A stretch of 64,000 nucleotides of DNA, taken from Actinomycetes bacterium (GTDB lineage Bacteria > Actinomycetota > Actinomycetes > Actinomycetales > Microbacteriaceae). This document shows, piece after piece, positions 26,808 to 36,568 of the stretch. The position numbers and the translations under genes were made by a program. The stretch covers positions 1 to 64,000 of the forward strand of contig JAKPAC010000042.1 in the NCBI GenBank assembly GCA_029779645.1. Direction: 5' to 3'. The notes beneath the pieces are model-generated. The model saw only the letters and a list, made by a program, of their open reading frames with translations, did no database searches and had not been told where the DNA came from. The stretch's first letter is position 1. Each line of letters starts with the position of its first letter.

Positions 26808-28976
26808 ATGATCGACCACGAGATTCTCGACACCGGCCTCGGCGACGGCGACGACGACGACTTCGATGCCGCGTTCGAGGGCTACGACGCGCAGCTGCCC
26901 GAGGGCCGCTACCTCGATCGCGAGCTGAGCTGGCTCGCGTTCAACCAGCGCGTGCTCGAGCTGGCGGAGGACGACTCGCTGCCGGTGCTGGAGCGCGCGA
27001 ACTTCCTGGCGATCTTCGCGAGCAACCTCGACGAGTTCTTCATGGTGCGCGTGGCGGGGCTGAAGCGTCGCATCGTGACCGGGCTCGCCGTGCCCTCCAA
27101 CATCGGGCGCGCGCCCGGCGAGGTGCTCGCCGACATCTCGGCCGAGGCCTACCGGCTCCAGCTTCGCCACGCCGAGGCCTGGCAGACGCTCGTGCGGCCC
27201 GCGATGGCCGAGAAGGGCATCCACATCGTCACCTGGGACTCGCTCCCGGCCGAAGACAAGGCGCAGCTGAACGACTACTTCCAGCTGCAGATCTTCCCGG
27301 TGCTCATGCCCCTCGCGGTCGACCCGGCGCACCCCTTCCCCTACATCTCCGGCCTCTCGCTCAACCTCAGCGTCCGCATCCGCAACGCGCGGACGGGTCG
27401 CCAGGAGTTCGCGCGCCTGAAGGTGCCGCCCATGCTCCCCCGCTTCGTGCCCGTCTCGAACGGCGACGTCGGGCTGCGCTTCATCACCCTCGAGGATCTG
27501 ATCTCGAACCACCTCGACGAGCTCTTCCCCGGCATGGAGGTGCTCGACCACCACACGTTCCGCCTCACGCGCAACGAAGACGTGGTGATCGAGGAGGACG
27601 AGACCGAGAACCTGATCCAGGCCCTCGAAGCCGAGCTGCTCCGTCGCCGCTTCGGGCCGCCCATCCGCCTCGAGATCACCGACGACATGGATGACGTCAC
27701 CCTGAGCCTGCTCGTGCGCGAGCTCGACATCACCGAGCAGGAGGTGCACCGGCTGCCCGGCCCGCTCGATCTGCGCGGGCTCTGGGACCTCATGCACATC
27801 GATCGGCCGGAGCTGCGGTATCCCCCGCAGGTGCCCGTCACCGCGCTCGCGTTCCAGCCCACGGGTCGCGCCGGGGAGGGCGAGGTGTTCGACGCGATCC
27901 GCGAGGGCGACGTGCTCGTGCACCACCCCTACGAGTCGTTCGCGACCAGCGTGCAGGTGTTCCTCGAGGAGGCCGCCGCGGACCCGCACGTGCTCGCGAT
28001 CAAGCAGACGCTGTATCGCACCAGCGGCGACAGCCCGATCGTCGAGGCCCTGATCAACGCCGCCGAGGCCGGCAAGCAGGTGCTCGCGCTGGTCGAGATC
28101 AAGGCCCGCTTCGACGAGGAGGCCAACATCTCGTGGGCGCGCAAGCTCGAGAAGGCGGGCGTGCACGTCGTGTATGGCCTCGTCGGCCTGAAGACGCACT
28201 GCAAGCTCGCCCTCGTGATCCGCGAGGAGCAGGGGGTGCTGCGCCACTACAGCCACATCGGCACCGGCAACTACAACCCGAAGACCAGCCGCATCTACGA
28301 GGACTTCGGCCTGTTCACCGCCGACGACCAGGTCGGCAAAGACCTCACGCGGCTGTTCAACGAGCTCTCGGGCTACGCGATCGAGAAGAAGTTCAAGCGG
28401 CTGCTCGTCGCGCCGCTGCACCTGCGCAACGGCCTGATGAAGCTCATCGAGAAGGAGCGCCGCAACGCCCTTGAGGGCAAGCCCGCGCGGATCCGCATCA
28501 AGGTGAACTCGATGGTCGATGAGCAGATCATCGACGCGCTCTATCGGGCGAGCCAGGCCGGCGTGCCGATCGACATCTGGGTGCGCGGCATCTGCAGCCT
28601 GATGCCGGGCGTGCCCGGCCTGAGCGAGACCATTCGCGTGCGCAGCATCGTCGGCCGATACCTGGAGCATTCGCGCATCTTCTCGTTCGCGGGCGACGGC
28701 GAGCAGCAGGTCTACATCGGCAGCGCCGACATGATGCACCGCAACCTCGACCGCCGGGTCGAGGCGCTGGTGCGGGTGGTCGCCCCCGGTCACCTCGCCG
28801 AGTTCGACGCGCTGTTCGACCTCGCGATGTCTGAGAAGACGAGCTCGTGGTGGCTCGAGCCCGACGGCGCCTGGGTGCGGCACGCGCGCGCCGCCGATGG
28901 CAAGCCGCTGCGCGATCTGCAGCAGCTCGCCATGGCCGAGGTCGTCCGCCGGCGCCGCCGCCGGATCGCCCGATGA
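26808..28976 (+). CDS. ppk1: Polyphosphate kinase Ppk1
   Basis: Reversibly makes long-chain polyphosphate from ATP. The 722 residues show the N domain ([22 protein letters not shown]), head domain ([13 protein letters not shown]), and the two catalytic domains with [30 protein letters not shown], and the phospho-His H483 in [29 protein letters not shown] sequence is near the end. ATG at 26808 was chosen for GCGAGGA upstream; an ATG eight bases earlier gives only a three-codon frame ending in the overlapping TGA. The stop overlaps the next gene (ATGA). Confidence 0.97.
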   Translation: MIDHEILDTGLGDGDDDDFDAAFEGYDAQLPEGRYLDRELSWLAFNQRVLELAEDDSLPVLERANFLAIFASNLDEFFMVRVAGLKRRIVTGLAVPSNIGRAPGEVLADISAEAYRLQLRHAEAWQTLVRPAMAEKGIHIVTWDSLPAEDKAQLNDYFQLQIFPVLMPLAVDPAHPFPYISGLSLNLSVRIRNARTGRQEFARLKVPPMLPRFVPVSNGDVGLRFITLEDLISNHLDELFPGMEVLDHHTFRLTRNEDVVIEEDETENLIQALEAELLRRRFGPPIRLEITDDMDDVTLSLLVRELDITEQEVHRLPGPLDLRGLWDLMHIDRPELRYPPQVPVTALAFQPTGRAGEGEVFDAIREGDVLVHHPYESFATSVQVFLEEAAADPHVLAIKQTLYRTSGDSPIVEALINAAEAGKQVLALVEIKARFDEEANISWARKLEKAGVHVVYGLVGLKTHCKLALVIREEQGVLRHYSHIGTGNYNPKTSRIYEDFGLFTADDQVGKDLTRLFNELSGYAIEKKFKRLLVAPLHLRNGLMKLIEKERRNALEGKPARIRIKVNSMVDEQIIDALYRASQAGVPIDIWVRGICSLMPGVPGLSETIRVRSIVGRYLEHSRIFSFAGDGEQQVYIGSADMMHRNLDRRVEALVRVVAPGHLAEFDALFDLAMSEKTSSWWLEPDGAWVRHARAADGKPLRDLQQLAMAEVVRRRRRRIAR

Positions 28977-29911
28977 GCGACACGGCGGTCTACGCGGCGG
29001 GCGCCGTGGTCTGGCGCCTGATCGACGGCAAGCCGCTGATCCTCGTCATCCACCGCACCGCGTACGCGGACGTCACCCTCCCCAAGGGCAAGGTCGACCC
29101 CGGCGAGACGCTCGCCGAGACGGCCGTGCGCGAGGTGTACGAGGAGACCGGCATCGCGGTCGCCCTCGGCGTGCCCGTCGGCGTCTCGCGCTACCAGCTG
29201 CCGGGCAAGCGCCAGAAGATCGTGCACTACTGGGCCGCCGAGGCCAGGGAGAAGGCGATCCGCGCCTCGCAGTTCGTGCCGAACAAGGAGATCGCGGCGC
29301 TGGAGTGGGTGAGCATCAAGCGCGCCCGCCAGTACCTCTCATACCCCGTCGACGTCGAGATCCTCGAGAACTTCGCGAGCCTCGTCGCCTCGGGCGTGCT
29401 GCGCACCTTCCCGATCATCGCACTGCGCCATGCCAAGGCCGCGAGCCGCTTCGACTGGGACGGCGAGGACGCCTCGCGCCCGCTGACCGCCCGCGGCGCC
29501 CGCCAGGCGGCCGCGATCGCCGGGCCGCTGCGCGCGTTCGGCGTCCGGCGGATCATCAGCAGCACCGCGGTGCGCTGCGTCACGACGGTCACCCCGCTCG
29601 CCGCGGCGCTCGGCCGCACGATCACGCGGACGGACGCGATCAGCCAGGACGCGTGGGAGTCGGGCACGGCCGACGTGCGCGGCGTCGTCGGCGCCCGGGT
29701 GCGCGCAGGAAAGCCGGCGGTGCTGTGCAGCCACGGGCCGGTGCTCCCCGACATCCTCACCGAGATCGCCCTCGCGACGGGCACGCTGCGCGGCTCGTAC
29801 CTCGGCAGCGCCGCCGCGCTCGAGCCCGCCTCATTCTCGGTCGCGCACCTGTCGGCGTCGAACCCGGGCTCGGGCATCATCACGATCGAGACGCACGCCG
29901 CGCCCGCCTGA
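28973..29911 (+). CDS. mutT1: NUDIX hydrolase fused to SixA-type histidine phosphatase (MutT1-like)
   Basis: The N-terminal half (about 1-135) has the NUDIX box [20 protein letters not shown] (continuing TGI), the C-terminal half (about 145-312) the phosphohistidine motif [12 protein letters not shown] and [22 protein letters not shown]. This two-domain layout is that of mycobacterial MutT1, which hydrolyses 8-oxo-dGTP and also acts on diadenosine polyphosphates. The four-base overlap with ppk1 shows translational coupling. The phosphatase half uses RHA rather than RHG, as in SixA proteins. Confidence 0.92.
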   Translation: MSDTAVYAAGAVVWRLIDGKPLILVIHRTAYADVTLPKGKVDPGETLAETAVREVYEETGIAVALGVPVGVSRYQLPGKRQKIVHYWAAEAREKAIRASQFVPNKEIAALEWVSIKRARQYLSYPVDVEILENFASLVASGVLRTFPIIALRHAKAASRFDWDGEDASRPLTARGARQAAAIAGPLRAFGVRRIISSTAVRCVTTVTPLAAALGRTITRTDAISQDAWESGTADVRGVVGARVRAGKPAVLCSHGPVLPDILTEIALATGTLRGSYLGSAAALEPASFSVAHLSASNPGSGIITIETHAAPA

Positions 29912-30003
29912 GCCCCGCGAGGTCCCGGGCCGCGTGGCGTCCGCCCGGCGCACACCGCGCCCGACACCGCCTCCCGGCGCAGCGCGCCGCGCTTTCCCCG
30001 GCT

Positions 30004-30031
30004 GTTCACCTTCCGTTCACTCACGTTCTGC
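30004..30031 (+). promoter_or_regulatory. PHO box upstream of pstS
   Basis: GTTCACC (30004-30010) and GTTCACT (30015-30021) are exactly 11 bp apart; GTTCTGC follows after ten. A possible -10, TAGCGT, begins at 30053. Expected RegX3/PhoP activation site. Confidence 0.8.
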
Positions 30032-30117
30032 ACACTTGTCATGCGTCGCTCTTAGCGTCAGTGCGTGCCCGCACCAAGGGCCCAATCACCCCGACACTGA
30101 CATCGAACGGATTCCCA

Positions 30118-31221
30118 GTGAACTTCTCTCGCATCACCCGCGTTGCAGCCCTCGGCGCCGTCGCAGCACTTGCCCTCACCGCCTGCGCGGCCAACGAAGG
30201 CACCCCCGACACCACCGGCGCCCCCGAGGGCCCCGCGACCTCGCTCACCGGCACGCTCGTCGGGGCCGGCGCCTCATCGCAGCAGGTCGCCATCCAGACC
30301 TGGACCGCAGGCTTCCAGCAGGCGAACCCCGACGTCACCGTCGACTACGACCCGGCCGGCTCGGGCACCGGCCGCGAGTCGTTCCAGCAGGGCGCGATCT
30401 CGTTCGCCGGCTCTGACCGCGCGTTCAAGCTCGACGAGATCACCGCGGGCGGCTTCGGCGCGTGCACCGAGGACTCGGGCATCATCGAGCTGCCCGCCTA
30501 CATCTCGCCCATCGCGATCGTGTTCAACCTCGACGGCGTCGAGTCGCTGAACATGGACGCCGCCACCATCGCGGGCGTCTTCGCCGGCACGATCACCAAC
30601 TGGAACGACCCGGCGATCGCCGCGGCGAACCCGGGCGCGACGCTGCCCGACCTGGCGATCTCGCCCGTGCACCGCTCCGACAAGTCGGGCACCACCGGCA
30701 ACTTCACCGACTACCTCGCGGCCGCGGCCGGCGACGTGTGGACCCACGGCTCGGTCGAGGAGTGGCCCGTCCAGTCGGGTGAGGCCGCGCAGGGCACCTC
30801 GGGCGTGGTCGCCGCCGTCAAGGGCGGCCAGGGCACGATCGGCTACGCCGACGCGTCGCAGGCCGGCACGCTCGGCACCGTCGCCGTCGGCGTCGGCGAC
30901 GAGTTCGTGCCGTACTCGCCCGAGGCGGCCGCCGCGGTGGTCGACGCATCCCCGCTCGAGGCCGACCGCACCGCAGGCGACCTGGCCATCAAGATCGACC
31001 GCACCACCGAGGAGGCCGGCGTCTACCCGATCATCCTCATCAGCTACCTCATCGGCTGCGAGAACTACGCAGACGAGGCCATCGCGCCGCTGGTGAAGGG
31101 CTTCTTCGAGTACGCCGTCAGCGCCGAGGGGCAGGATGCCGCGGCCGCCTCGGCCGGCAGCGCCCCGATCTCGTCGGGCCTGCGCACCAAGGCAGAGGCC
31201 GCGATCGCGCTGATCAAGTAG
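30118..31221 (+). CDS. pstS: Phosphate-binding lipoprotein PstS
   Basis: Surface-anchored high-affinity phosphate receptor of the Pst importer. The 367 residues have a signal peptide with the lipobox LTAC (C23), then the PBP_like domain: LVGAGASSQQVAIQTW, YDPAGSGTGRESFQQG, FAGSDRAF, and SPVHRSDKSGTTGNFTDYL, the last with the T/S residues that hold phosphate. GTG at 30118 was chosen because it begins directly at the signal peptide; no strong ribosome site is seen. Under a PHO box and first in pstSCAB. Confidence 0.96.
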   Translation: MNFSRITRVAALGAVAALALTACAANEGTPDTTGAPEGPATSLTGTLVGAGASSQQVAIQTWTAGFQQANPDVTVDYDPAGSGTGRESFQQGAISFAGSDRAFKLDEITAGGFGACTEDSGIIELPAYISPIAIVFNLDGVESLNMDAATIAGVFAGTITNWNDPAIAAANPGATLPDLAISPVHRSDKSGTTGNFTDYLAAAAGDVWTHGSVEEWPVQSGEAAQGTSGVVAAVKGGQGTIGYADASQAGTLGTVAVGVGDEFVPYSPEAAAAVVDASPLEADRTAGDLAIKIDRTTEEAGVYPIILISYLIGCENYADEAIAPLVKGFFEYAVSAEGQDAAAASAGSAPISSGLRTKAEAAIALIK

Positions 31222-31234
31222 CACCGCACCACCC

Positions 31235-31270
31235 GCTGGTCCCGGTCACGACGTCACGGCCGGGACCAGC
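31235..31270 (+). terminator. Hairpin between pstS and pstC (attenuator or mRNA-stabilising)
   Basis: GCTGGTCCCGG and CCGGGACCAGC pair over 11 bp with a 14-base loop, 14 bp past the pstS stop, inside the operon. No U-tract. It could give excess pstS message over pstCAB. Confidence 0.65.
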
Positions 31271-31322
31271 ACGGGGCACCACCCCACCGCACCGACACCC
31301 ATCGATCTCGACAGGTTGACAC

Positions 31323-32303
31323 ATGACCAGAAGCGCCACCCAGACCAAGGGCACAGGCACAGCTTCAGACCTGGCATCCCCCACCGGCGCCGCAAAACAG
31401 CGCCCCGGGGACCGCTGGTTCTCCGGCACGGCGCTGTTCGCCGGTTCGATGATTCTCGTGACCCTCGCCGCGGTCGCGATTTTCTTGATTGTGCAGAGCC
31501 TGCCGGGCCTGTCGGCCACGAGCGAGAACGCCTCCATCCTCAGCGGCAGCTTCTGGGACTACGTCGGGCCGCTCGTGTTCGGCACCGTGTGGTCGGCCGC
31601 CCTCGCCCTGCTGATCGCCGTCCCGATCTCGATCGGCGTCGCGCTGTTCATCTCGCACTACGCGCCCCGCCGCCTCGCACAGGGCCTCGGCTACGTGGTC
31701 GACCTGCTCGCCGCCGTGCCCTCGGTCGTGTTCGGCCTGTGGGGCATCGGCGTGCTGGCCCCCGCCGCCCAGCCGCTGTACAGCTGGCTCGTCGACAACG
31801 CGAGCTGGTTTCCGCTGTTCTCCGGCCCGGTCTCGAGCACCGGCCGCACCATCTTCACCGCCGCCATCGTGCTCGCGGTGATGGTGATCCCGATCATCAC
31901 CGCCATCTGCCGCGAGATCTTCCTGCAGACCCCGGTGCTGCACGAGGAGGCCGCGCTCGCGCTCGGCGCGACCCGCTGGGAGATGATCCGCATGGCGGTG
32001 CTCCCCTTCGGCCGCAGCGGCATCGTCTCGGCCGCCATGCTCGGCCTCGGGCGCGCGCTCGGCGAGACCATGGCGGTGGCCATGGTGCTCTCGGCCACCG
32101 GCGTCGTCACCTTCGATCTGCTCACCTCGACCAATCCGTCCACGATCGCCGCGAACATCGCGCTCGTGTTCCCCGAGGCGTACGGCAACAACATCAACGT
32201 CCTCATCGCGACCGGCCTGATCCTGTTCGTGGTCACGTTCGTGGTGAACGCGGTCGCCCGCTGGGTCGTGAACCGCCGCAAGGAATTCTCGGGGGCCAAC
32301 TGA
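31323..32303 (+). CDS. pstC: Phosphate ABC transporter permease PstC
   Basis: Inner-membrane channel subunit of the Pst importer. The 326 residues have a polar N-terminus and six main hydrophobic helices, with the EAA loop sequence EEAALALGATRWEMIRMAVLP that contacts PstB, and GRALGETMAVAMVLS. Order and spacing (pstA begins one base after the stop) mark it as PstC rather than PstA. Confidence 0.96.
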   Translation: MTRSATQTKGTGTASDLASPTGAAKQRPGDRWFSGTALFAGSMILVTLAAVAIFLIVQSLPGLSATSENASILSGSFWDYVGPLVFGTVWSAALALLIAVPISIGVALFISHYAPRRLAQGLGYVVDLLAAVPSVVFGLWGIGVLAPAAQPLYSWLVDNASWFPLFSGPVSSTGRTIFTAAIVLAVMVIPIITAICREIFLQTPVLHEEAALALGATRWEMIRMAVLPFGRSGIVSAAMLGLGRALGETMAVAMVLSATGVVTFDLLTSTNPSTIAANIALVFPEAYGNNINVLIATGLILFVVTFVVNAVARWVVNRRKEFSGAN

Positions 32304-32304
32304 C

Positions 32305-33438
32305 ATGACCATCACCGCACCCCACACCCCCGACAGCGACGCGCAGCGCCCCGCCGTCGCCACCGACACCATCCGCCTCGAGCGCGCCACGCTGTCGCTG
32401 ACCAGCGGACGCCTCGGCCGCTGGGTGCCCTGGGCGCTGCTCGGCGCCGCCGTCGGGCTGACGCTGCCCGTGTTCCTGATGCTCGCCGCTGCCGAGGCAT
32501 CCGAGATGAACGTCGGCGGCTGGCTCGTGAGCGCCGCCGTCATCTACCTCGTGCTGATCTTCACGCTCTCGACCATCGTGGAGAGCCGCCGCAAGGCCGT
32601 CGACCGCCTCGTCACCGGACTCGTCGCCGGCGCGTTCCTGCTCGCGATGATCCCGCTCGTGTCGGTGGCCTGGACGGTCGTCAGCCTCGGCGTGGCGCGC
32701 ATGGACGCCGACTTCTTCTCGATGTCGATGCGCAACGTCGTCGGCGAGGGCGGCGGCGCCCTGCACGCCATCGTGGGAACCCTGCTCGTGACCCTCGCGG
32801 CCGCCGTGATCTCGATCCCGATCGGCCTGTTCACCGCGATCTACCTGATCGAGTACGGTCGCGGCCGCCTCGCGCGCGGCATCACGTTCCTCGTCGACGT
32901 GATGACCGGCATCCCGTCGATCGTGGCGGGCCTGTTCGCCTACGCGCTGTTCGCGCTGTTCCTCGGCCCCGGCGTGCGCATGGGCATCATGGGCTCGATC
33001 GCGCTGGCCGTGCTGATGATCCCGGTCGTGGTGCGCTCGAGCGAAGAGATGCTGCGTCTCGTGCCGAACGAGCTGCGCGAGGCGTCGTACGCGCTGGGGG
33101 TGCCGAAGTGGCTCACCATCGTGAAGGTGGTGCTGCCCACCTCGATCGCCGGCATCACCACGGGCATCATGCTCTCCATCTCGCGCGTGATCGGCGAGAC
33201 CGCCCCGCTGCTGATCACCGCCGGCTTCACCGCGAGCATGAACTACGACCTGTTCAACGGCCGCATGCAGACGCTGCCGGTGTTCACCTACAACCAGTAC
33301 GTCAGCCAGGGCATCCCGGCCGAGGCCTACCTCGACCGGGCCTGGGCCTCGGCGCTGACGCTGATCATCATCGTGATGCTGCTCAACCTCGTGGCCCGCG
33401 TGATCGCGAAGGTCTTCGCGCCCAAGTCGTCGCGGTAG
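32305..33438 (+). CDS. pstA: Phosphate ABC transporter permease PstA
   Basis: Second membrane subunit of the Pst importer. At 377 residues it is longer than enterobacterial PstA because of an N-terminal extension with two extra hydrophobic segments (about 38-60 and 72-90), usual in actinobacteria. The permease core shows FLVDVMTGIPSIVAGLFAYAL, the EAA loop NELREASYALGVPKWLTI and ISRVIGETAPLLITAGF. It starts one base after the pstC stop. Confidence 0.96.
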   Translation: MTITAPHTPDSDAQRPAVATDTIRLERATLSLTSGRLGRWVPWALLGAAVGLTLPVFLMLAAAEASEMNVGGWLVSAAVIYLVLIFTLSTIVESRRKAVDRLVTGLVAGAFLLAMIPLVSVAWTVVSLGVARMDADFFSMSMRNVVGEGGGALHAIVGTLLVTLAAAVISIPIGLFTAIYLIEYGRGRLARGITFLVDVMTGIPSIVAGLFAYALFALFLGPGVRMGIMGSIALAVLMIPVVVRSSEEMLRLVPNELREASYALGVPKWLTIVKVVLPTSIAGITTGIMLSISRVIGETAPLLITAGFTASMNYDLFNGRMQTLPVFTYNQYVSQGIPAEAYLDRAWASALTLIIIVMLLNLVARVIAKVFAPKSSR

Positions 33439-33488
33439 CGGCATCCGCTCTGCTTTCTCCGAACTGAACCAAAGAACTCGAGGACACC

Positions 33489-34268
33489 GTGTCAAAGCGC
33501 ATCGAAGTCAACGACCTGAACGTCTACTACGGCAGCTTCCTGGCCGTCGAGGGCGTGAGCCTGCAGATCGACCCGCGGAGCGTGACCGCGTTCATCGGGC
33601 CGTCCGGCTGCGGCAAGTCGACCTTTCTGCGGACCCTCAACCGGATGCACGAGGTGATCCCGGGTGCGCGCGTCGAGGGCGAGGTGCTCCTCGACGGGCA
33701 GGACCTCTACGGCCCCGGCGTCGACCCGGTGCTCGTCCGCCGCCAGGTCGGCATGGTCTTCCAGCGTCCCAACCCCTTCCCCACCATGTCGATCCGCGAG
33801 AACGTGCTGGCGGGCGTGAAGCTCAACAACCGGCGCATCTCGCGCGGCGACGGCGACGACCTGGTCGAGTCGTCGCTGCAGGGCGCGAACCTGTGGAACG
33901 AGGTCAAGGATCGCCTCGACCGGCCCGGCTCGGGGCTCTCGGGCGGGCAGCAGCAGCGCCTGTGCATCGCGCGCGCCATCGCCGTGTCGCCGCAGGTGCT
34001 CCTGATGGACGAGCCCTGCTCGGCCCTCGACCCGATCTCGACCTACGCGATCGAGGAGCTGATCGGCGAGCTGAAGAAGAACTACACGATCGTGATCGTC
34101 ACGCACAACATGCAGCAGGCCTCGCGGGTGAGCGACAAGACGGCGTTCTTCAACATCGCGGGCACCGGCAAGCCGGGCAAGCTCATCGAGTACAACGACA
34201 CCGCCACGATCTTCACCCAGCCCGCCGTGCAGGCGACCGAGGACTACGTGTCGGGCCGATTCGGCTAG
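33489..34268 (+). CDS. pstB: Phosphate ABC transporter ATPase PstB
   Basis: ATPase of the Pst importer. The 259 residues show Walker [10 protein letters not shown] (37-45), Q-loop [11 protein letters not shown] (a PstB hallmark), signature [14 protein letters not shown], Walker [13 protein letters not shown] and H-loop [16 protein letters not shown] start preceded by GAGGA. It ends the operon; no phoU follows here because phoU lies about 13 kb upstream. Confidence 0.97.
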   Translation: MSKRIEVNDLNVYYGSFLAVEGVSLQIDPRSVTAFIGPSGCGKSTFLRTLNRMHEVIPGARVEGEVLLDGQDLYGPGVDPVLVRRQVGMVFQRPNPFPTMSIRENVLAGVKLNNRRISRGDGDDLVESSLQGANLWNEVKDRLDRPGSGLSGGQQQRLCIARAIAVSPQVLLMDEPCSALDPISTYAIEELIGELKKNYTIVIVTHNMQQASRVSDKTAFFNIAGTGKPGKLIEYNDTATIFTQPAVQATEDYVSGRFG

Positions 34269-34335
34269 CGGGATCGCCATGGGGTCGGGGTCGCCCTGAC
34301 GGCGGGGCGGGGCGCATCGGCGCTCGGCCCCCGTG

Positions 34336-35289
34336 TCAGTCCCGCGGGCTTCGAAGGTACGCGTGCAGCTCGCTGGTGAGCGCGACGTCGATCTCGAGCT
34401 CGCGACCGTCGATCGCCGTGAGCGGGACGACGCCGCGAATGCTCGACACCAGCCATGCGGCGTCCGCGCGCGCGAGCGATGCGACGCGGATGCCTCGGGT
34501 CGCCGTGCGCCTCCCGGTGCGCTCGAGGTGGCCGAACAGGCTCTGCTGCGTCGTGCCCTGCAGCACGCCGGCGGTGGGGGCCGGGGTCACGTGCTCGCCG
34601 CCGATGCGCACGATGAGCGAGGAGGTCGCGCCCTCCAGGACCAGCCCGTCGCTGGTCACGAAGATCGCCTCGTCGGCGCCCCGCCGCCGCGCCTCGCGCA
34701 GCGCCGCCATGTTCACGGCGTACGAGAGCGTCTTGGCGCCGATGAGCAGCCAGGGCGCCCTCCCGGCGGCGGCGCTGTCGAACCCGCGGTCGAGGGTCAC
34801 GGCGCGCACGCCGCGCGCGCGGACCGCGCTCGAGTCGGCGGCGCGCGTGGCGACAAGCCAGGCGGGTCGCCCGGGGTCGCGCTCGAGCACGAGCCGAAGC
34901 CCGAACTCGCCCTGCGCCGGCAGGTGCGCGAGCGCCACCGCGACGGCCTCCTCCCACTGGGCGAGGTGCGGCGCCGGAAGCTCGCAGCGCCGCGCCGAGA
35001 AGGCGAGCCGCTCGAGGTGCGCCCGCAGCTCCTGGGCGTGCCCGTCGACCACGCTGATCGACTCGAACACCCCATCGCCGCGCTGCTCGGCGAGCTCGCC
35101 GACGCGCAGCGCGACGGCGTCGAGGCCGACCGGGGTCAGCGTGGCTCGCAGCTGCGCGCCGCCGACGAGCGCAGCGGCAGGGAGCGCCGCGATCCGAAGC
35201 GCGAAGCCCGGCCCCGCGGCTGCGGGCGGAGGGGAGGCAGGCCCGCGCGCGGGAAGGTCGGCGGGCGCTGCGGCCGAGAGCGGAGTCAT
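34336..35289 (-). CDS. Class IV PLP aminotransferase, aminodeoxychorismate-lyase-like
   Basis: A 317-residue fold-type IV PLP enzyme. It has GDGVFESISVVDGH (residues 71-84), the PLP-binding lysine K186 in GAKTLSYAVNMAALREA, and DEAIFVTSDGLVLEGATSSLIV with the phosphate-binding segment. Most similar in layout to PabC (4-aminobenzoate synthesis), but D-amino-acid or branched-chain transaminases share these motifs and no pabAB lies nearby. TACGCT seven bases before the ATG at 35289 decides the start. Confidence 0.87.
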   Translation of the reverse strand: MTPLSAAAPADLPARGPASPPPAAAGPGFALRIAALPAAALVGGAQLRATLTPVGLDAVALRVGELAEQRGDGVFESISVVDGHAQELRAHLERLAFSARRCELPAPHLAQWEEAVAVALAHLPAQGEFGLRLVLERDPGRPAWLVATRAADSSAVRARGVRAVTLDRGFDSAAAGRAPWLLIGAKTLSYAVNMAALREARRRGADEAIFVTSDGLVLEGATSSLIVRIGGEHVTPAPTAGVLQGTTQQSLFGHLERTGRRTATRGIRVASLARADAAWLVSSIRGVVPLTAIDGRELEIDVALTSELHAYLRSPRD

Positions 35290-35296
35290 GCTCGAA

Positions 35297-35302
35297 AGCG
35301 TA
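35297..35302 (-). promoter_or_regulatory. -10 element TACGCT, leaderless aminotransferase gene
   Basis: TACGCT-N7-ATG. Confidence 0.55.
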
Positions 35303-35451
35303 GCGCCGGGCCGCAAAACGCCTCTCGGCGCGAGGCCGCTCGGAGCGGCGAATATTGGAGCCCGGGGTTATGCGGCCCGGCTCGACAAGTGTAGCCGACA
35401 GCGAGCGGGGCGGGCTCGCACGGGGGTCGGCGAGCGCGACGCGGGCCGGGC

Positions 35452-36081
35452 TCAGTCGAGCGCGTCGAGGCGCCAGAGCCGTGCGGCGGCGGCGAGGTCG
35501 GCCGCGTACCCGGCGAGGCGCTCGGCGCGGCGGGTGAGCTCGGAGGCACGCTCGGGCTCGGTCGGCTCGTAGTCATCGGCGACGTGCGTGGCGCCGGCGG
35601 CCTGCACCCGGCAGAAGGCGGCGGCACGCTCGAGCGCGACGGCGAGGTCGCCCTCGAAGACGCCGCGCAGGATCGCGTCGGCGAGCGTGACGAGCTCGTC
35701 CGGACCGGCGGGCGTGCTCGCCCCCGCGACGACCGCGTCGGCCGACTCGAGCTCGACGCTGCCACGCTGAAAGAGCAGGCTCGCCGTGTGCGGGTCGCCG
35801 TGGATCATGAGCTGCAGCAGATAGATGCGCCACAGCGCCCCGGGCAGCGTGCGCGCCGGCGAGTGCGACCACAGCTCGGCGAGCGTGTCGATGCCGTGCT
35901 CGTCGGTGAAGGTGACGAGCCGCGCGACGACGTCCGATGAGGGCTCGGCGCGGACGCGGGCGATCAGCGCGTTCGCGGTGCTGTGTGCCACGCGCGCCAG
36001 GCCCGCCGGGTCGTCGGCGGCGACCAGCGTGTCGAACGTCGATGCGGGGCGGCGCACGGGGCGGTGAAACGGTGCAGTCAT
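35452..36081 (-). CDS. Conserved hypothetical protein, 209 residues
   Basis: A soluble, mostly helical protein without signal peptide or membrane segment. Notable stretches are STANALIARVRAE, LWRIYLLQLMIHGDPHTASLLFQRG and RAAAFCRVQAAGATHVADDYEPTEPERASEL. I recall similar actinobacterial proteins of unknown role, but assign no function. TAGCCT seven bases before the ATG indicates its own leaderless promoter. The 160 bp to the next gene hold nothing I recognise. Confidence 0.75.
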   Translation of the reverse strand: MTAPFHRPVRRPASTFDTLVAADDPAGLARVAHSTANALIARVRAEPSSDVVARLVTFTDEHGIDTLAELWSHSPARTLPGALWRIYLLQLMIHGDPHTASLLFQRGSVELESADAVVAGASTPAGPDELVTLADAILRGVFEGDLAVALERAAAFCRVQAAGATHVADDYEPTEPERASELTRRAERLAGYAADLAAAARLWRLDALD

Positions 36082-36088
36082 CGAATCA

Positions 36089-36094
36089 AGGCTA
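36089..36094 (-). promoter_or_regulatory. -10 element TAGCCT, leaderless hypothetical gene
   Basis: TAGCCT-N7-ATG. Confidence 0.55.
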
Positions 36095-36139
36095 ACGCGC
36101 GCGCCGGCGCCGCGCGACGCGTCTCCGCGCGCCCCCGGC

Positions 36140-36568
36140 TCAGGGACGCTCCCAGTCCTCGACGGGCCCCGGCACCACGAAGAACAGCGGGTGCGGGGTG
36201 GGCATGGCGCGCCGCCATCGCGCCGCGTCGTCAGGGCTTCGCGCCGCCAGCTTGCCGCCGAGGTGCGTCCACTCGAACTCGAGCTGCCCTCGGGTCACCG
36301 GCATCGCCGGGGCGCCGGCATCCGCCACCAGGATTCTGCTCGCGTCGAAGCGGTAGCCGCGTTCTCCGGCCTCGTGCTGGATGCCCCGCAGGTAGGCGCC
36401 GACCGCGGCCAGCGGCTCGGGGGCGTCGCGAAACCGCCGCAGCTGGGGATGGTGCCGGTAGCCCTTCGTCCGCCCGGCGAGGACGGCCTGGGCCAGGAGC
36501 GCCTCGCGCCAGGCGGCGGTCAGTCCCGCCCGGTCGAGGTGGGCGGGGTGCAGCGACCACAGCCTCAC
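36140..36568 (-). CDS. Pyrimidine-dimer DNA glycosylase / endonuclease V family
   Basis: A 142-residue protein resembling the Pyr_excise family related to T4 endonuclease V, which removes UV-induced pyrimidine dimers. The N-terminus reads MRLWSLHPAHLDRAGLTAAW, followed by REALLAQAVL, GYRHHPQLRRF and YLRGIQHEAGERGYRFDASR, the usual pattern of the bacterial branch. The GTG start overlaps the TGA of the MMPL gene (GTGA), an odd pairing of a repair enzyme with an exporter. No catalytic proof. Confidence 0.8.
   Translation of the reverse strand: MRLWSLHPAHLDRAGLTAAWREALLAQAVLAGRTKGYRHHPQLRRFRDAPEPLAAVGAYLRGIQHEAGERGYRFDASRILVADAGAPAMPVTRGQLEFEWTHLGGKLAARSPDDAARWRRAMPTPHPLFFVVPGPVEDWERP

Noticed and set aside
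26800..26811. Three-codon frame ATG-AAC-GCA-TGA overlapping the ppk1 start
   Set aside because: Probably chance; too short to call a regulatory minigene without ribosome data.
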